This document shows positions 33,832 through 44,600 of a stretch of 64,000 nucleotides of DNA, in pieces. The stretch is from contig DATCEH010000125.1 in NCBI GenBank assembly GCA_036510225.1, positions 124,001-188,000 of the forward strand, given 5' to 3'. Made by a program: the position numbers and the translations under genes. The number at the start of each line of letters is the position of its first letter. Position 1 is the first letter of the stretch. The DNA is from Palsa-513 sp036510225. Its GTDB lineage: Bacteria > Actinomycetota > Thermoleophilia > Solirubrobacterales > Solirubrobacteraceae. Under the pieces are notes generated by a model. That model did not search any database. It saw only the letters and a program-made list of their open reading frames with translations, and was not told the origin of the DNA.

Positions 33832-35307
33832 ATGAAGCCGGCCCCAGACCACGAGGACGCCGCGGCGCCGGCCGGGCCGAGCGGTCTCGGCGCGGGCGAG
33901 CTCGAGCTGGCCCTGCGGGTGCTGGCGGCGGCCGAGCGCCTGCCGATCGAGCACCCCGACGCGGTGGCGATCCAGCGGGCGACGGCGAGCCTCTACAAGA
34001 CTGTCAAGCGGCGGCGGCGCAGCGAGCGGCGGGGAGCGATCCGGGAGAACGACGAGGCGGTCACGGGGAGCACGGCGACCGGCGCGGCCGGGCGGATCGA
34101 CGACGAGACCCAGGGCCTGCCGCTGCGCTCGCGGGCAGCCGGCGGGTCGGCGGGAACGCTGCTGCGGGCGCGGGCCTGTTACGTGTGCAAGCGACGCTAC
34201 ACCGAGGTCGACGCGTTCTACCATCAGCTCTGCCCGGACTGCTCCGCGCGCCACCACTCCCGCCGTGAGGCGCGGACCGACCTGCGCGGACGGCGGGCCC
34301 TGCTGACCGGCGGGCGGGCGAAGATCGGCATGTACATCGCCCTGCGCCTGCTGCGCGACGGCGCCCACACGACGATCACGACGCGCTTCCCGCGGGACGC
34401 CGCCCGGCGTTTTGCGGCGATGGCCGACAGCGAGGCCTGGCTCGATCGCCTGCGGATCGTCGGGATCGACCTGCGCGACCCGGCGCAGGTCGCGGCGCTG
34501 GCCGAGACGGTCGCCGGACGCGGGCCGCTGGACATCCTGATCAACAACGCGGCGCAGACGGTGCGCCGCTCGCCCGGGGCATACTCGGCGCTGGCGCGGG
34601 CGGAGTCGGCGCCGCTGCACGGGGCCGGGGTGCCCGAGATCGACTGGCTCGGGCCGAGCTTCGGGGCGCACCCGCCGGCCCTGACGGCGGCCCCCGGGTC
34701 GGGCTGGTCGCCGAGCGCCCACGCGGTCACGGCACTGGCGCTGAGCGCCGGCTCGGCGTCGGCGCAGCGAATCGCGTCGAGCACGGCGATCGACGCCGGC
34801 GGGCTGGCGCCGGACCTCGAGGCCTCCAACAGCTGGGTCGCGCGCGTCGAGGAGGTCGACCCGCTCGAGCTGCTGGAGGTCCAGCTGTGCAACGTGAGCG
34901 CGCCGTTCATCCTCGTCAGCCGGCTGCGGGCGGCGCTGGCGGCTTCGCCGGCACGGCGCAAGTACGTCGTCAACGTCTCGGCCATGGAAGGCCAGTTCAG
35001 CCGTGGCTACAAGGGCCCGGGTCACCCGCACACGAACATGGCGAAGGCCGCGCTGAACATGCTGACGCGGACCAGTGCCCAGGAGCTGCTCGAGACCGAC
35101 GGGATCCTGATGACGAGCGTGGACACCGGGTGGATCACCGACGAGCGGCCGCACCCGACGAAGATGCGCCTGGCCGATGCGGGCTTCCACGCTCCGCTCG
35201 ACCTCGTCGACGGGGCCGCCCGGGTCTACGACCCGATCGTCCGCGGCGAGGCGGGCGAGGACGTCCACGGGTGCTTCCTCAAGGACTACGAGGTCTCGGC
35301 GTGGTGA
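33832..35307 (+). CDS. Short-chain dehydrogenase with N-terminal zinc ribbon and replaced catalytic tyrosine
   Basis: 491 residues. Residues 1-110 are variable and charged; a CxxC...CxxC ribbon follows (C116, C119, C134, C137); then an SDR Rossmann domain with LLTGGRAKIGMYIAL (159-170), DLRD (213-216) and LINNAAQTVR (236-245). The serine region is NVSAMEGQF (S383). Where SDRs have YxxxK this protein has TNMAK (401-405). An insertion of about 80 residues (250-335) separates the NNAA motif from the C-terminal half. Possibly a binding or altered-chemistry SDR. ATG 33832; an ATG 11 nt upstream is out of frame. Confidence 0.82.
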   Translation: MKPAPDHEDAAAPAGPSGLGAGELELALRVLAAAERLPIEHPDAVAIQRATASLYKTVKRRRRSERRGAIRENDEAVTGSTATGAAGRIDDETQGLPLRSRAAGGSAGTLLRARACYVCKRRYTEVDAFYHQLCPDCSARHHSRREARTDLRGRRALLTGGRAKIGMYIALRLLRDGAHTTITTRFPRDAARRFAAMADSEAWLDRLRIVGIDLRDPAQVAALAETVAGRGPLDILINNAAQTVRRSPGAYSALARAESAPLHGAGVPEIDWLGPSFGAHPPALTAAPGSGWSPSAHAVTALALSAGSASAQRIASSTAIDAGGLAPDLEASNSWVARVEEVDPLELLEVQLCNVSAPFILVSRLRAALAASPARRKYVVNVSAMEGQFSRGYKGPGHPHTNMAKAALNMLTRTSAQELLETDGILMTSVDTGWITDERPHPTKMRLADAGFHAPLDLVDGAARVYDPIVRGEAGEDVHGCFLKDYEVSAW

Positions 35308-35323
35308 CTGGTGACCGCGCCGG

Positions 35324-35920
35324 TCAGTCGCAGTGGACGCCGAGGCGGATCGCGGCGCGGGCGATCGTCTCCCCGACGGTGCTGAGCTGGCCGATCTCGG
35401 CGAGGCTCGTCTCGCGCCCGGCGTGGGCCTTCTGGCGGTAGCCGTCGGCGAGGCTGTCGAGCGCGACTTGGGCGCCGAGGACGGCCTCCCACTCGCCCGA
35501 GAGGGCCGCGGCCGGACGGAGCGCCTGGAGGGCCCTCGTCTCGGCGTCGAGCGCGGGGACCGCCCTGTCGAAGTAGGCAGCGGCCGCGCGGGCATTGGAC
35601 GTCATATCCGACGGCGCCTTGAGCCGGTTCCCCTCGGCGGTCGCGGCCGAGCAGATCGCGCCGGCCCTGGCGTCGAGCTCGCCCCGCGAGAGCCCGGGGC
35701 CGCCGGTCGCCGTCGTGGCGGGGGTGGTCGTCCCCGTCGTGGTCGGGGCCGTCGTCGCCGTCGTGGCGAGGCCCGCGGCGGTCGTCCCGGCTGACTGGGC
35801 GCCGCCGGTCGAAGCGTTGCCGCAGGCGCTCAGCGAGAGGACCAGCGCCACCACGCAGAGCAGGCGGGCGAGCTTCGTCCTGGTCAAGGCGCAGTCGGTC
35901 TGGTCATAGGCTCGGCTCAC
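35324..35920 (-). CDS. Putative lipoprotein
   Basis: 198 residues. Signal peptide with lipobox LSLSAC, then a Thr/Ala-rich linker (TTATTAPTTTGTTTPATTAT) and a helical domain containing AICSAATAEGNRL and DRAVPALDAETRALQALRP, a pattern found in actinobacterial secreted proteins of unknown function. GTG 35920 is the longest start; TTG 35887 (LTRTKLARLLC) would give a more standard signal peptide. Convergent with the SDR gene, divergent from a second lipoprotein gene 36 bp away. Confidence 0.78.
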   Translation of the reverse strand: MSRAYDQTDCALTRTKLARLLCVVALVLSLSACGNASTGGAQSAGTTAAGLATTATTAPTTTGTTTPATTATGGPGLSRGELDARAGAICSAATAEGNRLKAPSDMTSNARAAAAYFDRAVPALDAETRALQALRPAAALSGEWEAVLGAQVALDSLADGYRQKAHAGRETSLAEIGQLSTVGETIARAAIRLGVHCD

Positions 35921-35956
35921 AATACCGGCGGGGTGGTCCGGTAAAGTCGCGGCGTT

Positions 35957-36508
35957 GTGAGACGCACTCACCGCTTCGCATCGATCCTCCCGGCCCGGGC
36001 GACGGGGACGTGCGCCGCCGTGCTTGCGGCAGCGGCCGCGCTGGCCGGCTGCGGATCCTCGGCCGCGCCCCAGTCGAGCAGAGTGTCGGCCATCACGCAC
36101 AGCGGGCTGCGCTTCACGTATGTGCTGAGCGTGAGCGGCGGCCAGGCTTGTGCGACGGAGTCGTACGCCGGGCTGCGTGAGAAGGGCCAGCCGCCGACGG
36201 CGTCCTCGCATTTCTGCGGACCGGCCGGCCAGCGGACCCCGCCGACCCTGATCCAGGTCTCGCACCCGAAGTCGGCGTTCATCCTCGATCGGCCGGTCAG
36301 CTGCACGACGGTGCGCGTCGGGCGGGAGACGGGGCGTTTGAGCGCGGCCGACACGCAGTGCAGTGCGAGCGGGTCGCGCCTGCGGCTGACCGTCCTCCCG
36401 CTGGGTCGTCAGGTGAGGGTGTCAGGCATCACCGGCGTCAGCGTCGTCGCGCTGTCGCGGGACCCGTGCAGCTTCATCTGCACGCGCCAGCTCGTCGTGG
36501 CCCCCTGA
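35957..36508 (+). CDS. Putative lipoprotein
   Basis: 183 residues. Signal peptide VLAAAAALAGC with lipobox cysteine near residue 32, then a beta-rich domain with six further cysteines (for example GGQACATES, SHFCGPAG, PVSCTTVRV, ADTQCSAS, DPCSFICTR) likely in disulfides. Unknown family. GTG start; TAAAGT about 16 nt upstream could be its -10 box. Last backbone gene before the tRNA-fragment repeat. Confidence 0.78.
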   Translation: MRRTHRFASILPARATGTCAAVLAAAAALAGCGSSAAPQSSRVSAITHSGLRFTYVLSVSGGQACATESYAGLREKGQPPTASSHFCGPAGQRTPPTLIQVSHPKSAFILDRPVSCTTVRVGRETGRLSAADTQCSASGSRLRLTVLPLGRQVRVSGITGVSVVALSRDPCSFICTRQLVVAP

Positions 36509-36912
36509 GCGACGTCCAGCCTCGGGCCCGGCGGAGTCGGCCTGTTTCGCAGTGGGCGATCCAGGGCTCGAGCCTGGCTGTCGGTGCCTTTCGCCGCGCC
36601 CTGTCGCCTCCACGCCGCTTCCAGCGAGTTGGCGACGAGGGTCAACCGGCGCGGGCACCGGGCGGCGGTTGACGGGCGGGCGATCGTCGGGGCCGCACGC
36701 CTGAGAGGACCGGGCCGCGGTTCGCCGTCACGTCGCGGGTCGCAGCGTCGGCAGGAGAACCAGGACTAAAGACGCTCGCCAGTCGTGCCGACATTGAGGA
36801 CAAGGCGGAAGTGCTCCTCGAGGGGCGCCGAGACGCCCAGCAGCGCGGGTCATCGCACGGACGCAGCATTCGCGACAGCGGTCTCTGACGATGAACGAAC
36901 CGAAAGGCGCCC
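36509..36912. other. 404-bp gene-free stretch holding the island's left boundary and an inverted repeat
   Basis: No ORF in this stretch looks coding. It holds the tRNA 3'-end fragment at 36553-36577 and, at 36641-36673, the inverted repeat GTCAACCG-N17-CGGTTGAC, about 240 bp upstream of the acyl-AMP ligase gene. The repeat could be an operator for the lipid operon. No promoter could be picked with confidence. Confidence 0.55.
36553..36577 (-). repeat. Left attachment repeat: 25-bp copy of the tRNA-Ile 3' end
   Basis: Matches 50726-50750, the T-arm and acceptor 3' strand of the tRNA-Ile gene, at 23 of 25 positions in the same orientation (differences at 36566 and 36572). The rest of the tRNA is absent here, so it is not a functional gene. 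This is the footprint left when an integrase uses a tRNA 3' end as attB. Confidence 0.82.
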
Positions 36913-38670
36913 GTGTCCCCTGCCCCCACAGGAGTGCTCGACGATCGCTCCGCGACACTTGGCGTGGAGCCATTGGTCGCCTCGCTCGCACGCCGTGCGG
37001 GCCTTGATCTGCCGGCCTTCACGCACATCGACTACAGCGTCGACCGGGCCGGCGTCCCGCGCACGCTCCGCTGGCCGGAGCTGTACGCCCGCGTGCTCGC
37101 CGTCGCGGCCAGGATCGACGAGGTCGCCGGTGCGGGCGACCGGGTCGCCGTGCTGTGTCCCCAGGATCTCAGCTATCCGGTCGCGTTCTTCGGGGCGCTC
37201 GCCGCCGGCACGATCGCGGTGCCGCTGTTCGCTCCGGAAGCGAGCTCACACGCCGGTCGCCTGGTCGGCGCGCTCACCGACTGCGCGGCGACGGCGTGGC
37301 TGACGACGGAGGACGCGCTCGAGTCCGTGCGGGCCCTGTTGGACGACCCGCGGATCCCGCGTCCGGCGGCCGTGATCGCCGTCGACAGCGTCGACCTCGC
37401 GGCAGCGGCGGGATTCGACCCGCCGGCGGTCGAGCTGAGCGCGCCGGCCTACCTCCAGTACACATCTGGCTCGACCCGCGATCCGGCCGGCGCGGTGATC
37501 ACGCACGAGGCGGTCGTGACCAACGTGCTTCAGGGCAGTGCGGCGTTCGGTCTGGACGAGGATTCGACCTCCGTCGGATGGCTCCCGTTCTTCCACGACA
37601 TGGGCCTGATGCTGATGGTGTGCGTCCCGGCGGTGATCGGTGCGCGGTCGGTCTTCTCGACACCGTTCGACTTCATCGCGCACCCGCAGCGGTGGTTGGA
37701 AGCGCTCGCAAACCACCCCAACGTCGTCACGGCCGCGCCGAACTTCGCCTTCGAATATGCGATCGAGAGGCTCAGTGCGGCTGATCGCGCGAAGCTCGAC
37801 CTCTCGGGTGTGCGGGCCGTGATGAACGGGGCTGAGCCGATTCGCGCGACGACGGTCGAGCGCTTTCAGGAGCTGTTCGGTCCATGCGGGTTGGCGCCGG
37901 ATGCCCACCGGCCGTCGTATGGCCTCGCCGAGGCGACGGTCTTCGTGACGACGAGCACGGCGAACGAGCCGCCAAGGATCACGAGCTTCTCGCGCGCCGC
38001 CCTGATGACGGGGCGGGCTGCGGCGCCGTCCGGCGATGCCGACCGGATCCGCCTGGTCTCGACGGGAACGCCGGTCGGCCAGGACGTCTGCATCGTGGAT
38101 CCGCTCAACTGCGTGGCGCGCCCGGACGGTGAGGTCGGCGAGATCTGGGTGCGCGGCCGGAACGTCGCCGTCGGCTACTGGGGTCAACCCGAGCGCAGCG
38201 CCGAGGTCTTCGATGCCCATCTCGTCGGCGGTGGCGATCGGCTTCCCGCCGACGGATGGCTGCGCACGGGCGACCTCGGCGTGCGCCACGACGCCGAGCT
38301 GTACATCGCTGGCCGCCTCAAGGACCTGATCATCGTCGACGGCAAGAACCACTACCCGCAGGACGTCGAGGAGACCGTCCAGCAAGCCCATCCGGCGGTG
38401 CGAGCGGGTCGAGTCGCCGCTTTCGGCCTGCCGGCGGAGGCAGGCGGCGAGGCGATCGTGGTCGTGCTCGAGCGGGCGCGCGGCGAGGCGGCAGCACAAG
38501 TCGATGCTCGGGAGATCACCAGGGCCGTGCGGCGTGCCGTATCCCAAGCCCACGATCTCAAGCTCCGCGAGGTTCAGGTCCTCGATGGCAGCAGGATCCT
38601 GCGGACATCGAGCGGCAAGATCGCGCGTGCGGCCAACCGCCAGCGCTATCTCACCGGGTGCGAGCGATGA
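36913..38670 (+). CDS. Fatty acyl-AMP ligase (FAAL, FadD32-like)
   Basis: 585 residues. Activates a fatty acid as acyl-adenylate and passes it to a carrier protein. Adenylating motifs: YTSGSTRDPAG (183-193), WLPFFHDMGL (223-232), PSYGLAEATVFVT (334-346), GEIWVRGRNVAVGYW (409-423), the hinge DLIIVDGKNHYPQDVE (471-486) and the catalytic lysine K569 in TSSGKIARAANRQRYL. The sequence PRITSFSRAALMTGRA (354-369) fits the FAAL-specific insertion that disfavours CoA. GTG start with AAAGG 5 nt upstream. It overlaps the PKS by 4 nt (ATGA), so acid activation and the PKS are translationally coupled. Confidence 0.93.
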   Translation: MSPAPTGVLDDRSATLGVEPLVASLARRAGLDLPAFTHIDYSVDRAGVPRTLRWPELYARVLAVAARIDEVAGAGDRVAVLCPQDLSYPVAFFGALAAGTIAVPLFAPEASSHAGRLVGALTDCAATAWLTTEDALESVRALLDDPRIPRPAAVIAVDSVDLAAAAGFDPPAVELSAPAYLQYTSGSTRDPAGAVITHEAVVTNVLQGSAAFGLDEDSTSVGWLPFFHDMGLMLMVCVPAVIGARSVFSTPFDFIAHPQRWLEALANHPNVVTAAPNFAFEYAIERLSAADRAKLDLSGVRAVMNGAEPIRATTVERFQELFGPCGLAPDAHRPSYGLAEATVFVTTSTANEPPRITSFSRAALMTGRAAAPSGDADRIRLVSTGTPVGQDVCIVDPLNCVARPDGEVGEIWVRGRNVAVGYWGQPERSAEVFDAHLVGGGDRLPADGWLRTGDLGVRHDAELYIAGRLKDLIIVDGKNHYPQDVEETVQQAHPAVRAGRVAAFGLPAEAGGEAIVVVLERARGEAAAQVDAREITRAVRRAVSQAHDLKLREVQVLDGSRILRTSSGKIARAANRQRYLTGCER

Positions 38671-41600
38671 GCGGCCCGGCGATGTCGGCCGCGGAGCTCG
38701 AGCGGTGGTTGGCGGATGCCGTCGGCGAGCGGTGCGGATTCGCGGCCGACGAGGTCGAGATCGATCGACCGCTGGTCGACTACGGCCTCTCGTCCCGGGA
38801 CGCCGTCGAGCTCGCAGGACGCCTCGAGGATCTGCTCGAGCGTACGCTGCCAAGCACGCTCGTCTGGGACCACCCCACGATCCGGCGTCTCGCGGCGGCA
38901 CTGCTCCCGCAACGGCCCGCCGAGCGGCGCAGCGGAGCGGTGCGCCGGGCCGAGGAACCGGTCGCGGTCATCGGTCTCGGCTGCCGACTGCCCGGCGACG
39001 TTGCGGGGCCGGAGGACTTCTGGCGGCTGCTGGCGCGCGGTGGGGACGCGGTCGGCGAGGTCCCCGCGGGGCGGTGGATCGAACCCGAGGCGGCCGTCGA
39101 CGCCGAGGTGCTCGAGCGCACGACACGGGCCGGCGGGTTCCTGGGCGACATCGCCGGCTTCGACGCCGAGTTCTTCGCGATCAGCCCGCGCGAGGCTCGG
39201 CGGATCGATCCCCAGCAGCGGATGGTCCTCGAGGTGGGCTGGGAGGCGCTCGAGCACGCCGGGATCTCCCCGGCGTCGCTGGCCGGGAGCGCCACCGCGG
39301 TGTTCGTCGGCGTCAGCGCCGGCGAGTACGGTGCGCGGTCCATGGCCGAGCTCGCCGAGGTCGACGCATGGAGCGGCACCGGTGGCGCGCTGAGCGTGGC
39401 CGCCAACCGCCTCTCCTACGCCCTGGATCTCCGCGGGCCGAGCGTCGCGGTCGACACGGCGTGTTCGTCTTCGCTGGTCGCGCTTCATCTCGGCATGCAG
39501 AGTCTGCGGGGCGGAGAGAGCGATCTCGTGCTGGCTGCCGGCGCGAACCTGCTGCTCGGACCCGCCGTGACGGCGGCGTTCCACGAGATGGGCGTGATCT
39601 CGCCGACCGGCCACTGCCAGCCGTTCTCGGCAACGGCCGACGGCATCGTGCGCGCCGAGGGCGCTGGCGTCGTCGTGCTCAAGCGCCTCGCCGACGCACT
39701 CCGCGACGGGGACCGCGTGCTCGCGGTCCTGCGCGGGTCGGCAGTCAACCAGGACGGACGCTCGAACGGCATCACGGCGCCGAATGTCGAGGCGCAGGAG
39801 AACCTGCTCCGGCTCGCCTACGGCTCGGCCAGGCTCGATCCGAGTGACGTCGACTACGTCGAGGCTCACGGCACGGGAACGCTGCTCGGTGATCCGATCG
39901 AAGCGCGTGCCCTCGGCACGGTGCTCGGCGCCGGGCGCTCCGAGTCGGGTCCGCTGCTCGTCGGCTCGGTGAAGAGCAACCTCGGGCATCTCGAAGCGGC
40001 GGCCGGCATCGTCGGCTTGATCAAGCTCGTCCTCGCGGTCGGCCACCGCCGGATTCCGGCGAGCCTGCACTGCGCCGACCACCACCCGCACATCGACTTC
40101 GAGGACCTGGGCCTGTCGGTCGCCGACCGCGCGATCGACTGGCCTGAAACCGGCCGGCCCGCGCGCGGCGGCGTGTCGGCATTCGGCTTCGGCGGCACGA
40201 ACGCGCACGTCGTCGTCGAGGAGGCGCCCCGTCTCGCCAGCCTGGGCGTCGGGCGCGACTCCGAGCGGGTCGGCCGATTCCTTCTTGGCGGCCCCGACGC
40301 GACACGCGTCAGCGAAGCCGCCCAACGGCTCGCCGACTGGCTCGAGGCCGACGGCATGACGGCGCGCCTGCGCGATGTCGAGTTCACGCTCGCGAGACGC
40401 CTCTCCGGTCGGTCGCGCGCCGGCGTCGTCGCGCGGGACCGCACGTCGCTGATCGCTGGCCTGCGGGCCTGTGCAGCCGGCGACCGGGCGCCGAACCTCG
40501 TCGATGCAGGCGCCGGGCGGGCCGAAGCCGCTCCGGTCTGGGTGTTCTCGGGGCACGGCTCGCAGTGGGCTGGCATGGGCCGACACCTGCTGCGCGACGA
40601 GCCGGTGTTCGCCGCCGCGGTCGACGAGCTCGACGCGTTGATCCGGCCGGAGGCCGGCTTCTCGGTACGCGAAGCGCTCGAGCGCGGTGAGGAGATCACG
40701 GAGATGGACCGCGTCCAGCCGACGCTCTTCGCGATCCAGGTCGCCCTCGCGCGACTGCTCGGCGCGCACGGCGTCGAGCCCGCGGCGGTCGTCGGCCACT
40801 CTGTCGGCGAGGTGGCCGCGGCAGTCGTCGCCGGCGGACTCTCGGCGCGTGACGGCGCCCGGGTCGTGGTGCTCCGATCACGACTCCTCGCGACGATCGC
40901 CGGCAGCGGCTCGATGGGCCTGCTCGAGGTCTCTGGCGACGAGCTGGAGCAGGCGCTGGCCGGATACGACGGGGTCGGCGTCGCGGCGTTCAACGCTCCC
41001 GGGCAGTTCGTCGTGGCCGGACTGACCGCGCAGGTCGCGGAGCTGATCGCATCGGTCGAGGCGCGTGGCCGCCTCGCGAAGCTGGTCAAGGCCGCGGTCC
41101 CGGCCCACTCGCCGCTCGTCGATCCGCTCGTCGGCGCTCTGACCGAAGGCCTGTGCGGGCTCGCGCCGCAGGCGGCGCAGACACGCTTCTACAGCACGGC
41201 GCTCGACGATCCGCGAGGTGTCCCGGCGTTCGACGCCGCGTACTGGGCGACAAACCTTCGCCAGCCCGTGCGGTTCGCCCACGCGATCACCGCGGCCGCG
41301 CAGGACGGCCACCGGAGCTTCATCGAGATATCGCCGCACCCGGTGCTCATCCACGCGATGATCGACAACGCGCGGGCGGCCGGGGTGGAGCACCCGGTCG
41401 TGCTTGGCAGCGGCCGGCGCTCGGAGGACGAGACCGCCCATCTCCACGCCCAACTCACCGCACTCCAGCTCAGCGGTGCTGCGCTCGTGGACGCCGAGCG
41501 GGGCGATGCGAGGATCATCGACCTGCCGCGGACGAGGTGGCGACACACGCGCCACTGGCTCGAGCCGCGTACGCGGCCGGCGCCGGTTGCCGCTCACCCC

Positions 41601-44600
41601 CTGCTCGGCGAACGGATCGAGCTCCCCGAAGCGACCCGCCGCATGTGGCGCTCCGACCTCGATCCCAGCGATCGGCGAAGCTTCGGAGACGGCCGGTGGA
41701 TGACGCTCTCGGCGTGGCTCGAGATCGCCCGCGCCGCGGCGACCGAGGCCCTGCGCTCCTACGGATCGCCCGTGTTGGTTCACGATCTCGAGTTGCACGC
41801 GCCGCTCGCGCTCGGTGACCGGTGCACGCTGACGACGAGCCTCGAGCTGACCGGGCGGCGCGCCGGCCGTCTGACCGTGCACTCGCGAATCGGCAACGGC
41901 ACCTGGCGGGCGCATCTTTCGGCGAGCCTGGAGACGACGGTGGCGCGCTCGGCCGATCCCGTGCAGCTCGACGCGCCGATGCACGTGCTGCTCGCGAGCG
42001 GATCGCCTCATGCGGTGCTCACTCAGGCGCTCGATGCGCTCGTCAAGTCGCTGAGTCCGGCCGGGGATGGGACCTGGTTTGCCCGCTCGGTGAGGCGGGT
42101 GCGCTGGCTCGGGGGGCTCGAGACGGCGGCGTTCGCGAGGATCTCGGTCGGCGACGGGAGTGGACCCGACGAGCGTGTGGCGAGTGTCCAGCTGGCTGAC
42201 GCCGAGGGCGGCGTCAGCCTGGAGCTCGGCGAGGTCACGTTCTCACGGGTCCCCCGGTCGGAGCTGCCGATGGCGCTCTCGGACACGCTGCTGAGCCTCG
42301 CCTGGCAGTCGGTGGCGGCGCCGCGCGGGGCGCCTGATCGCGGGCGGTGGCTGATCGTCGGCGACCCGTCGGACCCGTTGGGCGGCGAGCTTGCGGATCG
42401 CCTGCGTTCGCGGGGTGCGCAGGCTCGCATCGTCGCGAGCACGGAGGGCGAAGCTGAGCTGCGACGCGATCCGGCATCGGACGGCGTCGTCGTGCTGACG
42501 GCGCCGACGCACCCGGGAGCCGATCCGCAGGACGCGCCAGGCCGGGGCGAGCGACTTGTGCTCGAGGGCGCGGGCATCGTGCGGGCGCTGAGCGAGCGTT
42601 CCGGCAGCGGCGCGATCGGCGCGCGGGTCTGGTTCGTGACGCGGGGCGCGGCCGCGGTCGACGCACGTGATCGGCCCGACCCGGGACCGGCCGCGTTGCG
42701 CGGCCTGGTTCGCGTGCTCGCGTTCGAGCATCCCGAGCTCCAGCCCACCTGGGTCGACCTCGACCCCGACCACGGCATCGAGGGCCTCTTGAGCGAGCTC
42801 AGCGCCGGGGACGGCGAGGACGAGGTCGCGTGGCGGGGCGGTCGCCGTCACGTCGCCCGTCTGATCCGTCCGGAGCTCCCCGCACCGGCCCCGAAGCCGG
42901 TCGTGAGAGACGACGGGGCCTACCTCGTGAGCGGAGGACTCGGCGGGCTCGGACTGCTGCTCGCCCGTTGGCTGGCCGAGAACGGCGCAGCCCGCGTCGT
43001 GCTCAACGGCCGCTCGGCTCCGGGGCCCGGAGCGGAGCGGGAACTCGACGGACTCCGCGAGCTCGGCTGCGATGTCGTCGTCGTCAACGGCGACATCGCG
43101 CTCCCGGGCGTCGCCGAGCGCGCCGTGGCGGCGTGCACCGTCCCGGGAGCCCGCTTTCGGGGCGTCGTCCACGCTGCGGCTGTGATCGAGGACAGGGTGA
43201 CCTTGCGCCTCGACGCCGCGAGCCTGCATCGCGTCTGGTCGGCGAAGGCAGCCGGCGCCTGGCAGCTGTCTGCGGCGTGCGGCGAGCTCGAGCTCGACTG
43301 GTGGGTCGGCTTCTCCTCGGCAGCCGCGCTGATCGGCTCGCCCGGCCAGGCCGCTTACGCGGCTGCCAATGCCTACCTCGACGCGCTCACCGCTTGGCGG
43401 CGGGCGCAGGGGATGGTCGCGAGCACGATCAACTGGGGCACGTGGTCAGAGGTTGGCCAGGCCGCCCACCGCACGGTGCACGCAGTCGGCAAGATCACGC
43501 CCGCGGAGGGGCTCGCGGCCCTGGAGGCCCTGCTCGGCGCCGGGACGCCGGCCGCAGGCGTCCTCAAGCTCGACCCCTCGGCGGTCGCCGAGTCGTTTCC
43601 GGCTCTCGCCGGCATCCCACTCCTCTCGGGCCTGGTCAACGCCGTCGCAGCGCCCGGCGCGCACGCCGGCACCGTCTGGCCAGGCGTATCGGAGCTCGAT
43701 CCCGCCACGGCGCGCGGGGTGATCGAGGCTCGGGTGATGATGCGCATCGCCGAGGTCCTCGGAACCGACTCCGGACGCCTTGACCCGGACGCTCCGCTGA
43801 CGACGGTCGGGCTCGACTCGCTGCTGGCCGTGCGCATTCGCAATGCGATCAAGCACGACTTCGACGTCCTCCTCCCGCCGTCCCTGCTGCTGCGCGGGGC
43901 GAGCATCAAGGACGTGCTGGGATGGCTCGCCGAGGCACTGCGCCTCCCGACGGATCCGCCTGCGTCAGCGCCACGGCCACAGGTGATCCGTGACGCGCCG
44001 CGGCTCGAGCTCGCGCGCGTGGCACCGCGGGACGCGAGCGAGCGGATGGTCCACGCGGTGTGGGCCGAGGTGCTCGGTGATCCGGGCATCGGGGTCACCC
44101 AGAGCTTCGACGAGCTCGGCGGGGATCTGCCGGCCGCGGAGCGGGCAGCAGAGTTGCTTGCGCGCCGGTCCGGCCGGGCCCTGGCGGTCACCGATCTCTT
44201 CGCGGCGCCGACGATCGAGGGCCAGGCGAGCCTGCTGCGGGAAGCCGAGCCGACCTTGGACACGCCGCTGCGTCTGCTGCATGCGGGCGGTCCGTCCACC
44301 CTCTTCCTGTTCCATCCGGGCGGCGGCGATACGCTGGTCTACCGCCAGCTCGTCGAGCTGCTTGATCCGAGCGTCACGGTGTACGGCTTCGACAGGCTCC
44401 CCGGGGCGCTCAGCGTGGAGGAACGCGCCGCGCGCTATGTCGAGCTGCTCCGCGAGACCCAACCGCACGGCCCCTATCAGCTCGCTGGGTGGTCCTTCGG
44501 CGGGGCGCTCGCCTACGAGACGGCGCTGCGCCTACACGCCGTCGGTGAGAGGGTCGGGCTGCTGGCGATGATCGACACGCTCCTACCGCTCGCCGACCCG

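Noticed and set aside
36553..36577. A second functional tRNA-Ile
   Set aside because: Only the last 25 nt of the tRNA are present; no D-arm, anticodon or 5' acceptor strand upstream.
38256..38666. N-terminal extension of the PKS ORF upstream of ATG 38667
   Set aside because: It overlaps the acyl-AMP ligase and is Arg/Pro-rich; the ATGA overlap and the N-terminal carrier domain fix the start.
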